DNA of 64,000 nucleotides from Ipomoea triloba. Taxonomy: Eukaryota; Streptophyta; Magnoliopsida; Solanales; Convolvulaceae. Below, piece by piece: positions 20,871 to 33,145 of this stretch. The position numbers and the translations under genes are program-made. Location of the stretch: assembly GCF_003576645.1 (NCBI RefSeq), contig NC_044920.1:25120326-25184325 (forward strand), written 5' to 3'. Positions within the stretch are counted from its first letter, which is position 1. Each line of letters starts with the position of its first letter. Under the pieces are notes generated by a model. It did no database searches. It saw only the letters and a program-made list of their open reading frames with translations, and was not told the origin of the DNA.

Positions 20871-21286
20871 ATCTTTATTTCAATTGATTGAGGTCATCGT
20901 GATTGAGTTGTCAACCTCTTCCTTAAAATTGATTTGTGAGAGAACTCATTCAATTTTGACTTCTTCAATTTTGACTTGTGCTAGTCATCCTCTTCCTTAA
21001 TAAATTCTTTCAAAAGAATTAATCCGAGGCTTGAACTCGTGACCTTTAGCGTCGAAGATAATTCCGGTGCTCGATCATTTTTCCACTTCTTCTATTTTTA
21101 TTTAGTGGAAGCAAACGACTTACAAGTATAAAATAATTTTATACTCTATTGTAAATTTCAAACCGTCGTTGCTAATTTTGACTAGGCTTTGACTTTGGAC
21201 ATAAAATGTTGCTAGACTCAAAATAAAATTGAGGGGTCTAAAATACATATTTGGTTCATCAAAACAATTACACTATATTCCTAACA

Positions 21287-21406
21287 GATTGTAATGAAGT
21301 TGGCAAGGCCCCATTTATAGAATATCGCTTTGGAAAAAAATTAATTATTAAGAATATTAGAATTTTATTATTTTAATGGAAAAAATTTTCACACATTTTA
21401 CATTTA
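21287..21406. repeat. Tandem array, right remnant
   Basis: gattgtaatgaagttggcaa and the following 110 bp continue the monomer interrupted at 18563. Confidence 0.85.
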
Positions 21407-21929
21407 TGTCGTTATGTCAGAAAAGTAAATATTAGTCAATTTTGAATGAAATTACATATATATTTGCATATTGCATTTAGGACAAAAAGGCTTACCTCGA
21501 ACCGGGTGGCCGGCTTCATCACATCGGCGACGAGACTACAACAAGGGGCGGCCGGACATTGCGGCGACGACGACAATGGAGACAGATGGAGCAGCAACCG
21601 GCTCAACGTGCATATGGAGGAGGTGGATGGCAATCACAGCTGAAGAGAGATGGTGAAACGGCGAGATATTTTCGAAGGGAAACCCACTTGTGAAACCCAA
21701 CCCTACTGTGGAATAAAAATATAAAAAAAATAAAAATAAAAAACAACTGTAAAAAATCCCCCAAATCACTAAAATACCCCTGCCATAAATACAACCCCCA
21801 AATATCTGGTCTAATAGTGGATAATTCAAAAAAAATTTCCCTTTAATCTACACCGCTGATCTCACCATTTAAATGGCCCATAACTGCGCACACGGACTCA
21901 TATAATAATGACTAATTTGAACAGTAGTC

Positions 21930-21973
<44 letters not shown>

Positions 21974-23291
21974 ATATATATAAAACCATTGAATAATCCC
22001 ATCCTAATTTTTGAATTTAAAAAAAAAAATCATCCAAAAAATTCCTATTGGACTTGCTCTTGCATGTATTCTATGTGTATATTTTTAGTAATTGACCATA
22101 TTCATTGTCAATTTCGCCCTATTTAACTAGTTTCGAGGTGGGTTTAGTTTTAAAAAAAAAAAACATCAACTTTAACAATGTTTATTCTAATATAATGTGT
22201 TATATACTTATATCATATCTTAGATTTTAAAACAAAAGATATTACTGCACGTTAAGTCCTTAACGTCTTATTTTTAAGACCAAAAACAGTACGCTATACC
22301 ATGGACTTGGTCCACCAAGGTCAACTCTAGTTGTTATGCCATGAACTCGAGTCTATCTTATAAGGTGGACCTGGGTTTATGTTTACAATTTCATAACTCC
22401 ATGTTCACAATTTTATAACTCTATGTTAACACAATTTTCGAATCTATAAAACAAAATTGTGAATATAGAGTTCAAAATTTGTGAATATTGAGTAATGTAA
22501 TTTTGTATATTGAGATCTAAAATTGTGAACATAGAGTTATAAAATTGTGAACATAGAGTAATAAAATTGTGAACATGGACCCAGGTCCATACCATAATTT
22601 GCCGGTGAACTCATCACAATTTACATACTGAATTCATAATTCAAACCGTAAACATTTAATATATAAATTGTGAACATTTGGTATGTAAATTGTGTATTTC
22701 GGACACGACTCCACATCGGGGTTCACAGAATAATTTGCCAAGGCAAATTATTGTGTGGACTATGGTCCACATAGTATTGTGTGGACCATAACAAAAAGTA
22801 CATTTTTAATATACTGAATATACATGATTTGTGTACTGAATTTATATAATGTACATTCAGTACACAAGTAATGTACATTGTACATTATTTTTGTACCGAA
22901 TGTACATTATTTTTGTATTGAATGTACATTATTTAATAGTATAGTTCACACAGTTGGGTGGACCATGGTCCACACAATAATGATTGAAACTGCACGGGGT
23001 GGACCTGTGGGCTAAATAAGCATAGGTTCGAATCCATTTTATTTTTCTAGATGGGCCGGTCCAGGCCCAAGAATAAGAAACGCAGGAGGTATTCCGTGCA
23101 AAATTTTCCACAATGTGGATGTGTTCTGTTGATAGCAGAAGCTATTAGGATCACTCCCGAGAGGAGGGTTCGGGTCGGTGTTGCCAGGAGTTCCATTGAT
23201 GAATCTCCCTGCTCTGCTTCTCTTTCGCGAATACAAGCATCAAATCTAACGAAATCTGGAAAATTTTTACGATTCAAAAATCTGAGGAAAG
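21407..23291. other. Intergenic DNA with MITE-like repeats and the CLASRP promoter/leader
   Basis: 21480-21660 is unexpectedly GC-rich for an intergenic stretch but yields no recognisable protein. A (TA)n run lies at 21930-21992. 22285-22612 and 22744-22983 are two elements of the GGCAAATTAT family. From about 23040 the DNA becomes gene-like (GGGCCG and GGCCCA words at 23054-23078) and probably contains the promoter and leader of the CLASRP gene. Confidence 0.5.
22744..22983. mobile_element. MITE of the GGCAAATTAT/GTGGACC family
   Basis: The left end aaattattgtgtggactatg and right end accatggtccacacaataat are inverted repeats. The interior consists of repeated aatgtacatt words. Related ends occur at 22285-22612, 30058 and 53703. 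Confidence 0.6.
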
Positions 23292-26200
23292 ATGTGGCAC
23301 GAAGCAAGGAGGTCGGAGAGGAAAGTCCACGACATGATGGACGCCGCTCGGAAGAGAGCGCAGCGGCGAGCCATCTACCTGGCCAAGCGGCGCGGCGACC
23401 CTCAGCAATCCATCCAGGCCATCGGCTCCCGCTGTCGCATCCACCGCGATGATGCTGTTTATCAAGCTACGGAGGATCAGCAGGGACTGTATGAATTCTC
23501 GCTAAATTTTCTAATAGCAGCTTTTAGTTTCCATAAATGCCTGTTTTTAAATTTTCGTAATCCTTACTTCTAAATTGTATTGGGCTATTGGCACGAGTCA
23601 ATAATTAGGAATATAATTTTCGTTCTGAAATTGTAGCTAGGTTGCAAAAATGACCTTACGGAATTTGTATATACGTCAAGAGCATTTGATATCAACCGGA
23701 TACATTGTCTTCTGTTGTTATAGATTGCAATCAAGTGATGAATATTGGCGTAATTTAGTAGAAACTGAAATTTGTCCAAATGTCAAAAGAATGCTGGACT
23801 CAAATACAGGAATTTGGAAATGTTAGATAAGAACTTGATAATATTCCACCAATTTTCTGAAAATTGTGGCATCCAAGAGAATGCTTTATGCAAGGATGGT
23901 ATCACCATTTCATTCTTTATAAATTGTTTAACTCGCAGTGTTGAAATTCTTGATTCTTCTACTTAAATTTTTTGGGGAGTAGTAATCATTTTACTCGAAC
24001 TAACCACAATTTGCTTGCCTGGAATTTACGGCATAGTTTGATCTTACTTTTTCATCCTCTGCATTAGGATACCTTGGAATGGCAAGCAGGATATTCTGAT
24101 AGACAGGTACTACTTGAGCCATAATTTACAATCATGTAGAAATGGGGTGCATGGATATATTCTCCTGATGGATTATTCTCTTGACAGATTTGATGGGCGT
24201 GCTCTTCTTGATTTCATCCGGGATACCAGTTCCCGACATTCTCGGGCTCCACAAAGAACTGAAGAGGAAGAAGAACTAGAAGAGTTTGTTAATTTTGAGC
24301 GTTATCGGGACTTAATTAAGCATCGGCGTAGAGGATGTCGGTACTTGTTTGGTTTTCTGACTACCATTTTCATTTACTCTTGAATGATGAATTACCTATG
24401 TTTTGCTTAATGAGTCATCACCTACATGACATTCAAAAAACAATCCATAACATGCATCTTCCTTTAGAGTTTAGAGAGAACAGTAACCATGCATCTTTGT
24501 TTGGAATTTTCTCTCCATGAACCACTGCAAAAGCTGAAATTATCACTTTACAGTTAATGATGAAGAGGGGTTGCAACATGTAAACCAAGAGATGGAGGCT
24601 AAGACTGCTGCTCTATTTGGTGCAGACAGGTTTTGCAGTGACACCTTTTAATTTTATGTCTCATTTTATGAAAAATGTTATTTAACTGAAATCTTTTTTT
24701 CTTGTTTGTTATTATAAATATATGATAGACCTCAAGTAACACAGCCTTCAACAAGCAAGGGATCTTATTCCCAAGTGGGTTTCTCTTATGATGGTGAAAT
24801 AAAAGATGAGACTCATTATTCAGATGCTGAGGAAGATGGTGATGATGAAGAGGAGGAAGAGGAGGATTTTAATAGTGATGATAGCAACGATGAAGCAATG
24901 GAGTCTGTTGCAAAAGAATTTGGAGTGAAGAGATATGGCTGGCTTGTTTACATGGATAAAAAGGCAAAAGAGGAGGAAAGGAGACAAAAAGAAGTTATAA
25001 AGGGGGATCCAGCCATTGTAAGTGTGCTGAAAATATTGGTTGTAATTATTTATATATTTAGGGAGTACTAATAACCACTCGGTGTTTTACAGAGGAAACT
25101 GAGTAGAAAAGAAAGAAGAAAGGCGTCACAGTTAGAAAGAGAAAGGGAAAGAGAAGCTGCTCGTTTTACTGGGACTAGACTTTCTCATCATGATCCATAT
25201 CGGTAGTTGTCATGGGTTTCCCCTTTGGGTTCACTAGATTAAATTACTTAAACATAAGAATGTGGTGATTAATTCATTATTTAGGTGTTCTAATATTAAA
25301 ATTTTTTTTTGTCATGTATTATGCAGCGAGTCAAGACGAAGTCCAACATATGAAGCTTACTCACGCTCTAGAAGGTGGTCATCTCTACTCTCTTTTTATC
25401 TGCCTTTAATTGGGATTCTGGCTGGATTTTTACTGAATATTTCCCCATTTTGATAGATCCAGGTCAAAGTCTCGATCATGGTCTCCATCACACTCCAGGC
25501 GCCATGCTCGTGGAACACATTATGATGATGTTGAGCAGGGCAGGACTCCAAAGATAGAATACATAACTGAGTTTGGGGGAGATGACGATAATGAGCCAAA
25601 GTTTGAAGGATATTCTCCACCTCGGAGCCCTCCATCTCAAGCTGACTCACTAAACCGGTCGGAGCACTCGACCTTTCATTCTTGCAAAGCTAGATTGGAC
25701 AGTCTTTACTCTGCTGCAGATTATCACCCTTTATGTTACCTGATCCAAACTTAATGTGGTTTAGTATATCACGATTAGGATTATCATAACTTCCAGGGGG
25801 AAGAGAGAAGGAAACCTCCGTTCTGAAGCTTGATTTTCAATGAATTGGACTTAATAATGTTGCATCCAACTTGCCACCTGGATTGATATCAGATTTGTCT
25901 AATGCTTATGTTTTCTGCAGGCCATCGTCTGGTCGCATTCTTGAAGCTCTTCATGTAGATCCTGCATCAGGGGTTTCTGTTGACAAGGAAAAGAATGCCA
26001 AATTACAGAAAACACCAGCAAGGTATTTTTTTTACATCTGCCTAAAAGTTTTCTTGATTGCTATCTTTGCAGCTATTAATATGCTTTTCCTTCATGAGTA
26101 GATTAGTATTCCTTGGTTTACATGTTTTTGTTGCTTGTTATTTCTATTGACAGCACAACCTCAGCTGTAGCAAAATTAAGCAAGGCAACTCCTGGCTCAA

Positions 26201-27203
26201 GTATCTCTAAACAGCAGGGAGAAAAGAAGGAAACTCCCCAGGAGAGGCTCAAGCGAATCATGAGCAAACAACTGAATAAACAAAGTATAATTATTTTAAT
26301 GTTCATCTGAGGAGAAGCACTTCATCTATTAAATATTAATATTTGCTGCCATTCGTGATCACACATACAAGATTAAGGATCTTCCCTCTCTTCATCCTTA
26401 GTTGATTTTCACATAATTGAGTGTGGTGGTTCTATATATGTTATGAATACAACTTTTGCCTTTTGCAGTCAAGAAAGATACAGCTGTTGAAATGGCTAAG
26501 AAGCGAGAACAAGAAAAACTGAGGCTTGAAAAACTTGCAGAAACAAATAGACTAAGTCGACATCGCTATCGAAGCCGTAGTAGAAGTTACAGTCGGTCCC
26601 CTCCAAGGTAGTAAATGAAATAAGTTAACAGCTTAACGGTGAAGGTTGCATTTGGGACCTCCAAAAAAAGAAATGAAGGTTCATTTTACCTTTAGGCTGT
26701 CCTAAATATTGTTCAGTGTCCCTTTTATTTGTTCTATTTCTTTGACCTTATTTTCCCCATACATAAAAGAACCCACCTGCATTTGACATCAGTAACCATG
26801 GTTTGCATAGCACAAACCTGATTAATGTTATGGCATGATTTCTACCTGTCTTGGTTTTGACTATCTAGTTTGTTTATACAGTGCCAATGTTAGTTATTGT
26901 TTTTAGGCTTTTACTCCTTTCACTTGTGCAGAAGATACCGTCGCAGTCGCAGTCGCAGTCGTAGTCGCAGTCGTAGCCCTAGCAGAGGCAGGAGTTCCCG
27001 AAGACACCACTCACGCTCTCGCTCACACTCAAGGTCTCCCTCACGTTCATACTCCAGTTCACACTCACATTCCCGTTCTGTCTCTCGATCTCGTTCACCT
27101 CGGTAAAGTTTTCTTTAGGTCTGTTTTCTGTTTGACATCTCTGGTGCCAGCTGACTTATTAGACTGAAAATATTGCAGGGCTAGAAGAAGGTCAAGATAT
27201 TAG
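23292..27203 (+). CDS. CLASRP/SFRS16-like SR splicing protein (SWAP N-terminal family)
   Basis: Thirteen exons can be joined in phase: 23292-23488, 24068-24106, 24188-24336, 24554-24629, 24729-25017, 25093-25202, 25327-25374, 25457-25657, 25921-26022, 26154-26284, 26469-26607, 26932-27102 and 27179-27203, giving 558 residues. The N-terminus MWHEARRSERKVHDMMDAAR and the following IPWNGKQDILIDRFDGRA match CLK4-associating SR proteins, a conserved family of nuclear splicing regulators. An acidic stretch lies at about 178-210, a KETPQERLKRIMSKQLNKQ block at about 428-447, and arginine/serine-rich regions at about 288-325 and 480-558 (SRSRSRSRSR type). All introns have GT-AG ends. The exon 3 donor (GGAT/GTCGGT, 24337) is the least certain. 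Expected role: control of alternative splicing through CLK kinases and SR proteins; inferred from the family. Confidence 0.9.
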
Positions 27204-29933
27204 TAGTTGCAGCAAAGCAGCAAATAAAAGAGCATACGCGGGGTGCAAACTATAGTCTTGATCTTGGCATCAGGTAGGTTTTTCCCGAGGAAGGTGTTGA
27301 TGGCATGAAAACCTCTGTTTTATTCTAGTATTTTTGTTGTGTAGTCTACTGGAATGCAAAATTACGTGTAGTATGCAAAATTAGTCATCATGTGTAGGAG
27401 CACATAAGAAGGATGGATATATTTCCAGAACAAAAGTTCAATTACCACAGTCTATGCTACTTATTTAACTTTAAGATTAAGATTTCAATATTACAATGAC
27501 TCCCCATCCCCTTGTCTGATGGCTTTTTATTTGTTCCCTTGACGCTCCAAAATTGGGCTCCACCTATATCTGCATATGTGATATGTGATGTGCTTCTGAG
27601 CCTTGACATTGACAGCCACTAGGTTTGGTACAAATTTCTTATATTGATTACGGTCTTCTTACGTCTTCACCAACCAATTAATTGTTACTTGTCGAAATAT
27701 TCGTGAATTTTTTTTTAGTGATTTTATTTCCTGTATATTTGTTATATTGGATAATACTCAGGCTATTAGTATAGGTGTCGGCGCCAATAAATCTATTAAC
27801 TTTCTTGGTTTGAGTCGCTTAACTGTTGATAACCTAAATTAGTTTATTTATTCAGTCATTCTAGGGCATACTCTTGAGTAGTAGCGGTATGTTTTCCTTT
27901 TCACCAAAAAAAAAAAGAGGAGTAATTACTAGTATAATGAGATCCTGATGATATCTGAAGTAGTTCCAATTGGTATAGAAAAATTCATTATTTTCATAAG
28001 AGATCATATTAATACAATATCAAGTGATAAGTCCTCTTATTTATCTACTCGTACAGGTTAAACCCTTTCATAATATTCCTAATAGCTACTAATTATAACT
28101 CGGCATCGAAGCTAAGCTAGTAATTAACAATAAAAGTAATCCGCATTTCTCGAACTTACCTAGGCCTTAAACAACATTATTAGTCTTACTAACCTAATAT
28201 TCTATATTCTAATAGGGCTGCTCCTACATTTATAAAATAATGAGTATAAAGAATACAAGTACCCCCCCACCCCACCCCCCACATACATATATCAGGTATC
28301 AGTAAACCTATAACACCAATTATAATAATATCATCAAGGTTGTACATAATTGAATATTTATAGATGTACGAGATGAGAATTAAATCTTTAATCGCGTACA
28401 ATTAAATAAATATGATTCTAATTGAAAGAAGATTAATAGATTAGCACATGGGTTGGTGAATCTATCTAGGATTAGTTTAATTTAAGTTTAAGCCATCTTT
28501 TGAGCTTAGAGTCTTCTCTCTCCCCTTCCCTCTCTGCAAATCATAAGTCGTACCCTAGCAAAATAATTGTTTTCTAGTACACATGCGATTCTCTCATATA
28601 ATTACGTTGGAGCTATATTTATATATTTTATAGGTCAAGTGGCTTCATTTGAATATTGTCCATAACATGCATGCATGCCGTCACTATTAATTCATCATTT
28701 CACACTTTAATTTAATCTCCCCAATTTTATATCCGCTTCAATTCTCTTTTCTCTTTTGTCATTTTTTAAATACATTAGAAATCTCAGCTTACGCTCTACG
28801 CTACTTGTACACTCTATACATAAGGGATCTTAATCTCCTCGATTTGTTTCATACTGTCGCTGGAGAAAGACTTATGATTGATTGGACCAACTAAGTTAGT
28901 CGGGCCTTCTCTTTTGTGATTTCAATCTTGGGAAAGTGATGGGGCGGAAGCCAGTAGGACATAAATTGGATGATCGAGTGTAATTAAGAGTTTACCGACC
29001 AAACATGTGAGAAATTGATAATTAATTAGTTATATTTAATGTGGATTATTAGGAACTGAAAGCAGCTAATGGTGGGAACAATCACTGTCTTAATTGGTGG
29101 GAGGGAAACAGGAGTTTGTGTAGAAGAGAGGTTTAATTAAGTGATGAGTTGACTAATCATGGGATTAATTAGGAAGTTTGATGTGATGTGTTCACTACGG
29201 AAATTAACGTCTAGGAGACCATTTTTTGCATGTTTGAAAAACTAATATACGGAGTATAATATAAGGAAAATTTTAAAGTGGGTGTGCACTGCTATTGACC
29301 TATCATGTTGCATCTAATAAAAAGTGTAGGTAGGGACTCTTCAAATATGCATTCTGATTAAAACTCACCTTATGATACTAACATATAAAGAATCATATGG
29401 AGGTAAACCAGCTTAAGTTGACGTATTCAAATTAAGAATGAAGGTCAAAAGACAGTTTTTGGGAGAGTTAAATTTGAAATATTGTAGTTACCAAACAAAT
29501 TGTATATATAGTCAACTTGGTCTGAGAGTTGTCTGATCTCTTAATTGTATTGAATACTATCATGAATCATGATGCCAACGGTTAGTAGCGGTGCTGATAG
29601 TACAAAATATAACCCGTATTAAGTGCAGTTAGTACAATACCAACTAGTTTATCAGCTGTGCCGACAATATCTAATACAATTAGTTATACCTATGTTTGTA
29701 CTTAGATATGGTGCTCAAAAGTTCACTGTAATAATATGATTCAAATTAATAGAGCGTACTTTGTTGCAATCCTAATTATTTGCATCCCCACTAATATTTC
29801 TCCATGTCATTGAAAGTTGGTTTGGTTTCATCCACTTGCATTTAATTGATATTTGTACGTAGAGGGAATGGATTGTCCCCCACATTTGCAGATCTTATTA
29901 ACAGCTTAGAGACATATCTTGGACTTTCGTAGG

Positions 29934-29980
29934 CCATGGTGTGACTTTTTTTTGTTTTTGAAAGCACCATGGTGCGACTT
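29934..29980 (-). mobile_element. Tail-only retro-insertion
   Basis: A 14-bp direct repeat, ccatggtgtgactt at 29934-29947 and ccatggtgcgactt at 29967-29980, brackets 19 nt consisting of T runs and GAAAGCA. Same pattern as at 4117-4164. Confidence 0.7.
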
Positions 29981-30057
29981 AGTATGTGTAGCCATTCGTC
30001 TTTTTACATCAACTCTGTCCCTACTTGTAACTCTTAGTTTTAATCTACTACCAAAAT

Positions 30058-30260
30058 AGGCAAATTATATAATGGACCAGGGTCTACCTGCATTGTAGAT
30101 CCTGGTCCAAAAATAATCATCATATTCTGTATTTATAGTTGACACATTATGTACTTGCAGTTGACATTTTATGTACATGTAGCTATCATATTATGTGTCT
30201 ACAATTATCAAGTTATTTGTTTACATGTACAAAAATTGTTAATTGTATGTATAGAATGTG
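30058..30260. mobile_element. Possible MITE, GGCAAATTAT family
   Basis: Starts ggcaaattatataatggacc and has a nearby gatcctggtcc; the interior is built of attatgta/ttgacat words. The right end was not found. Confidence 0.4.
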
Positions 30261-31740
30261 TTAACTGAAGGTACAGAATTTTTGTATCAGAGTTTACAAT
30301 GCAATATGAATCTTGTTGATCAAAATACCAACAGAGTAGTTTGTGCAGATTCCACCTTTTAACTCTTGATTGATTGTAATCCCATTGCAATTCCATGCAC
30401 CCTAGCCTCTCTTCCTAGTTCTAGCTAGGTTATATGTTAAAGAGACATGATTGCATCCGTCAATGAATTATACTCATTACAATATATAATTGAACACAAT
30501 TTCAGATCATTAGATCATACTTGATCAAATTTTAACATGCATCAAAACCCTTAATATTTATACAAGATTTCAATGAAGAGGAAGTTAACCGAAATCAAAC
30601 TCGTGACTTACAAGTATAATAATTATATTTTATCTCTAGTTTGAAATTTTGAACTGCCCCCATGGAAACTTTCAAAATGTTTGAAATATCTAATCATATA
30701 AGTAAGATTATAAGCAAAAATTAAATATGGGCCATGGCATGGCAGAATGGCAGTATAATTCTATAGTTTTTTTTTGGGGAACAAATTTTAAGGTCACAAG
30801 CACGTGGTGAGGTGGGCTATAAGTCAATTAATCAAACCCAACTTTTATATACCGCAGTAGTAGTACAGATCTCCGCCCAAAATATGTGTCATACTGCATA
30901 AACTGACACAATAACGGCTATAAATTGCGACCAATTTTGTCGCTAATTCTCCGTCTTATTATAATCTCAATTAACGGTAAGATTTTGAACATAATTTTTG
31001 CAGAGATTGTCAGCAAGCTGCCGTGTATCGGCGGCGGAGATCGCGACGGCGATCATGATGAACCCGTGCCGGCCAGCAGATCGGATGATCGGTCACCTAA
31101 TTTTCATGTGAATTTTTTTACTGTTTTTTATTTTTTTTCGTGAAAAGGCATTTTAGACGTAAGGTGTAACCGCAAGTAGTTATCCACGTACACAGCATTG
31201 TATCTGCCAACTGTCGATCCAGTAGGAAAGACTAATCATTTCATTTAAAGTTTAGATTTATAATAGGAAGGACAAATAATTATGTCAAAAAATGCAATAA
31301 TATAAACAGTACTACTGAACAGAATGCGAGATAGTTTTTCATAATAACATCTTGCAAATTATTTACATGGTGCTTTTGATTGGTAGCAAGTAGTAGTGGT
31401 TTATCAATTAGTTTGCGTGTTAATTTATCATATATAGTTATGACACTTTATGACAATAATTACACAAGCATAAATGGGCTAGTTAATAAAACTCTGGGAC
31501 TTATCTAGGTTGAGCATATAATATATAAACATAAATGTGCAGTTCAACTATCAGTTTAAACTTTTAGTTGAGATTAAGCCATGCTTTAATTTGGTATGAG
31601 AGTGATATCAAAAAGATATGAATTTAAAATAGTATTATTTGTAAATTGTTAGGAGTATAAATAATGTAGTATTAAAATAATAGAAAAAATGTGGAAATCT
31701 GGTAATGGTCCCCACACTACCAAAAATAAAAAACACTTTC

Positions 31741-31747
31741 TATAAAA
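31741..31747 (+). promoter_or_regulatory. TATA box of the 31940 gene
   Basis: TATAAAA about 200 bp upstream of the ATG, followed by a pyrimidine-rich leader (31795-31935). It predicts a start of transcription near 31772, which argues against using the in-frame ATG at 31772. Confidence 0.5.
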
Positions 31748-31939
31748 TACAAATAAATAGGGTGGCATTGTTTGCGTACCAAAGTCATTTCTATCCTTTT
31801 CCGCCTTTTCACATATCGCTCTCTTTCTTTCTTTCACGGTTTTCTTCAGAGACCTTTTGCTTTCAATCTCTCTTTCTTTGTAGTTTGTAACTTTGTATCA
31901 AACAACACTGCACTTCAGTTTCTGCTTCCCTCTGCTACA

Positions 31940-33145
31940 ATGGTCGACGTTGACCGGAGAATGGCCGGTCTTAATCCGGCTCACATAGCCGGCCTCCGCC
32001 GCCTCTCCGCCAGGGCTGCGGCTAATTCCCCTTCTACCCCTGTTCCGCCCCGTAATAGTCTCCTCTCTTTCACCTCACTCGCCGATAAAGTCGTCGCGCA
32101 TCTTAAGAATTCCGGCGTACGAGTGGAGGTTGGGTTGTCGGAAACTGAATTTGCTCGGGCGGAAGCTGAGTTTGGCTTCTCCTTTCCGCCGGACCTTAAA
32201 GCTATACTCTCCGCCGGTTTGCCGCTCGGGCCGGGATTTCCGGACTGGAGATCCGCCGGCCCGTCCCGACTCCAGCTACGAGGTTCCATTGATCTTCCTA
32301 TCGCCGCTATCTCGTTCCATATTGCCAGGAATGCTCTCTGGTCTAAGTCATGGGGCCCGCGCCCGTCCGAGCCGGAAAAGGCGTTGAAGATCGCGAGAAA
32401 TGCGCTGAAGAGAGCGCCGCTTCTGATTCCAATTTTTAACCATTGCTACATTCCTTGTAATCCTTGCTTAGCCGGGAACCCTATTTTCTACGTCGACGAG
32501 AATTTGCTCTTCTGCTGCGGTTTCGATCTATCCGACTTCTTCGATCGCGAATCCTCCCTGTTCCGTGCTTCCGATCCTAAGATCCTCTCCAAGCAACGCT
32601 CGATCAGCGAGAAATCCGCCGCCTCGTCGTCCAATTTCTCCAGGAGGAGCCTCGACGCTCTCGCCGGCGGGCGGACGCCGCGGTGGGTGGAGTTCTGGAG
32701 CGATGCCGTCGTGGATAAGCGGAGACGGAGCTCCAATTCCTGGTCGTCGTCTTCGTCTTCCCCGGAACGCTACTTCGAAATGCCGAGGTCCGAGACGCCC
32801 AAGTGGGTGGAAGAGTACATACACAGAATCGGGTCGGCCCTGCGGAAAGGCGGGTGGGGCGAGTCCGACGTTTCCGAGATCCTACACGTGTCCGCTTCCG
32901 GATTCTTCGACGGCGAGATGATCCTGCTGGACAATCAAGCGGTTCGCGATGCACTCCTCGTCAAAGCGGATCGGTTCTCGGATTCGCTCCGGAAAGCCGG
33001 GTGGAGCTCCGAAGATGTTTCGTACGCATTAGGATTCGATTTCCGGGCAGAGAAAGAGAGAAAGCCGGCCAAAAATTTGACGCCGGAGTTGGTCGAGAGA
33101 ATCGGAAAACTGGCTGAGTCGGTTTCCCGGTCATCATCCTCATAA
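31940..33145 (+). CDS. Plant-specific protein, possible SMI1/KNR4 (SUKH)-like domain
   Basis: Intronless ORF of 401 codons. The start [20 protein letters not shown] matches a conserved land-plant protein family that I know from Arabidopsis as uncharacterised (At5g67020/At3g50340 type), so I choose 31940 rather than the in-frame ATG 56 codons upstream. The block [20 protein letters not shown] at about 74-93, followed by PGFPDWR, and [20 protein letters not shown] at about 174-193, fit the SMI1/KNR4 fold, found in scaffold and immunity-type proteins; this assignment is tentative. The middle is Ser-rich with [12 protein letters not shown], and the C-terminal half has [20 protein letters not shown] and an acidic-basic region. 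Codon use is GC-rich compared with the surroundings. Function unknown. Confidence 0.88.
   Translation: MVDVDRRMAGLNPAHIAGLRRLSARAAANSPSTPVPPRNSLLSFTSLADKVVAHLKNSGVRVEVGLSETEFARAEAEFGFSFPPDLKAILSAGLPLGPGFPDWRSAGPSRLQLRGSIDLPIAAISFHIARNALWSKSWGPRPSEPEKALKIARNALKRAPLLIPIFNHCYIPCNPCLAGNPIFYVDENLLFCCGFDLSDFFDRESSLFRASDPKILSKQRSISEKSAASSSNFSRRSLDALAGGRTPRWVEFWSDAVVDKRRRSSNSWSSSSSSPERYFEMPRSETPKWVEEYIHRIGSALRKGGWGESDVSEILHVSASGFFDGEMILLDNQAVRDALLVKADRFSDSLRKAGWSSEDVSYALGFDFRAEKERKPAKNLTPELVERIGKLAESVSRSSSS

Larger units (their letters stand above)
18564..21286. mobile_element. 2.7-kb solo LTR inserted in the tandem array
   Basis: The element begins TGTTGGTCCC and ends CCTAACA, with the 5-bp target duplication GATTG at 18559-18563 and 21287-21291; joining the flanks restores the array sequence. 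No second copy of its start is found inside and no coding region is visible, so it is a solo LTR rather than a full element. It contains tttatagtggttcgg (near 19050), a phrase common in long LTRs of plant Gypsy elements, and several internal tandem arrays. Confidence 0.8.
27204..31939. other. Intergenic DNA between the CLASRP gene and the 31940 gene
   Basis: No gene supported over about 4.7 kb. Contains a C-rich run (28261-28280), one tail-only retro-insertion (29934-29980) and the left end of a GGCAAATTAT-family MITE (30058 onward). A stretch at 31004-31110 reads EIVSKLPCIGGGDRDGDHDE after a possible splice acceptor, resembling an isolated exon, but no partner exons were found. Confidence 0.45.

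Noticed and set aside
20300..21000. Ser/Gln-rich ORFs
   Set aside because: Translations of tandem repeats inside the solo LTR.
17488..21406. CRISPR-like interpretation of regularly spaced repeats
   Set aside because: Eukaryotic satellite-type monomers without spacers or cas genes; CRISPR arrays are not expected in plant nuclear DNA.
26897..27106. Stand-alone 69-codon RS protein
   Set aside because: It is exon 12 of the CLASRP gene plus preceding intron sequence.
31772..31939. Upstream extension of the 31940 protein
   Set aside because: The added 56 residues are encoded by a pyrimidine-rich leader right at the predicted transcription start, and the family begins MVDVDRRM.
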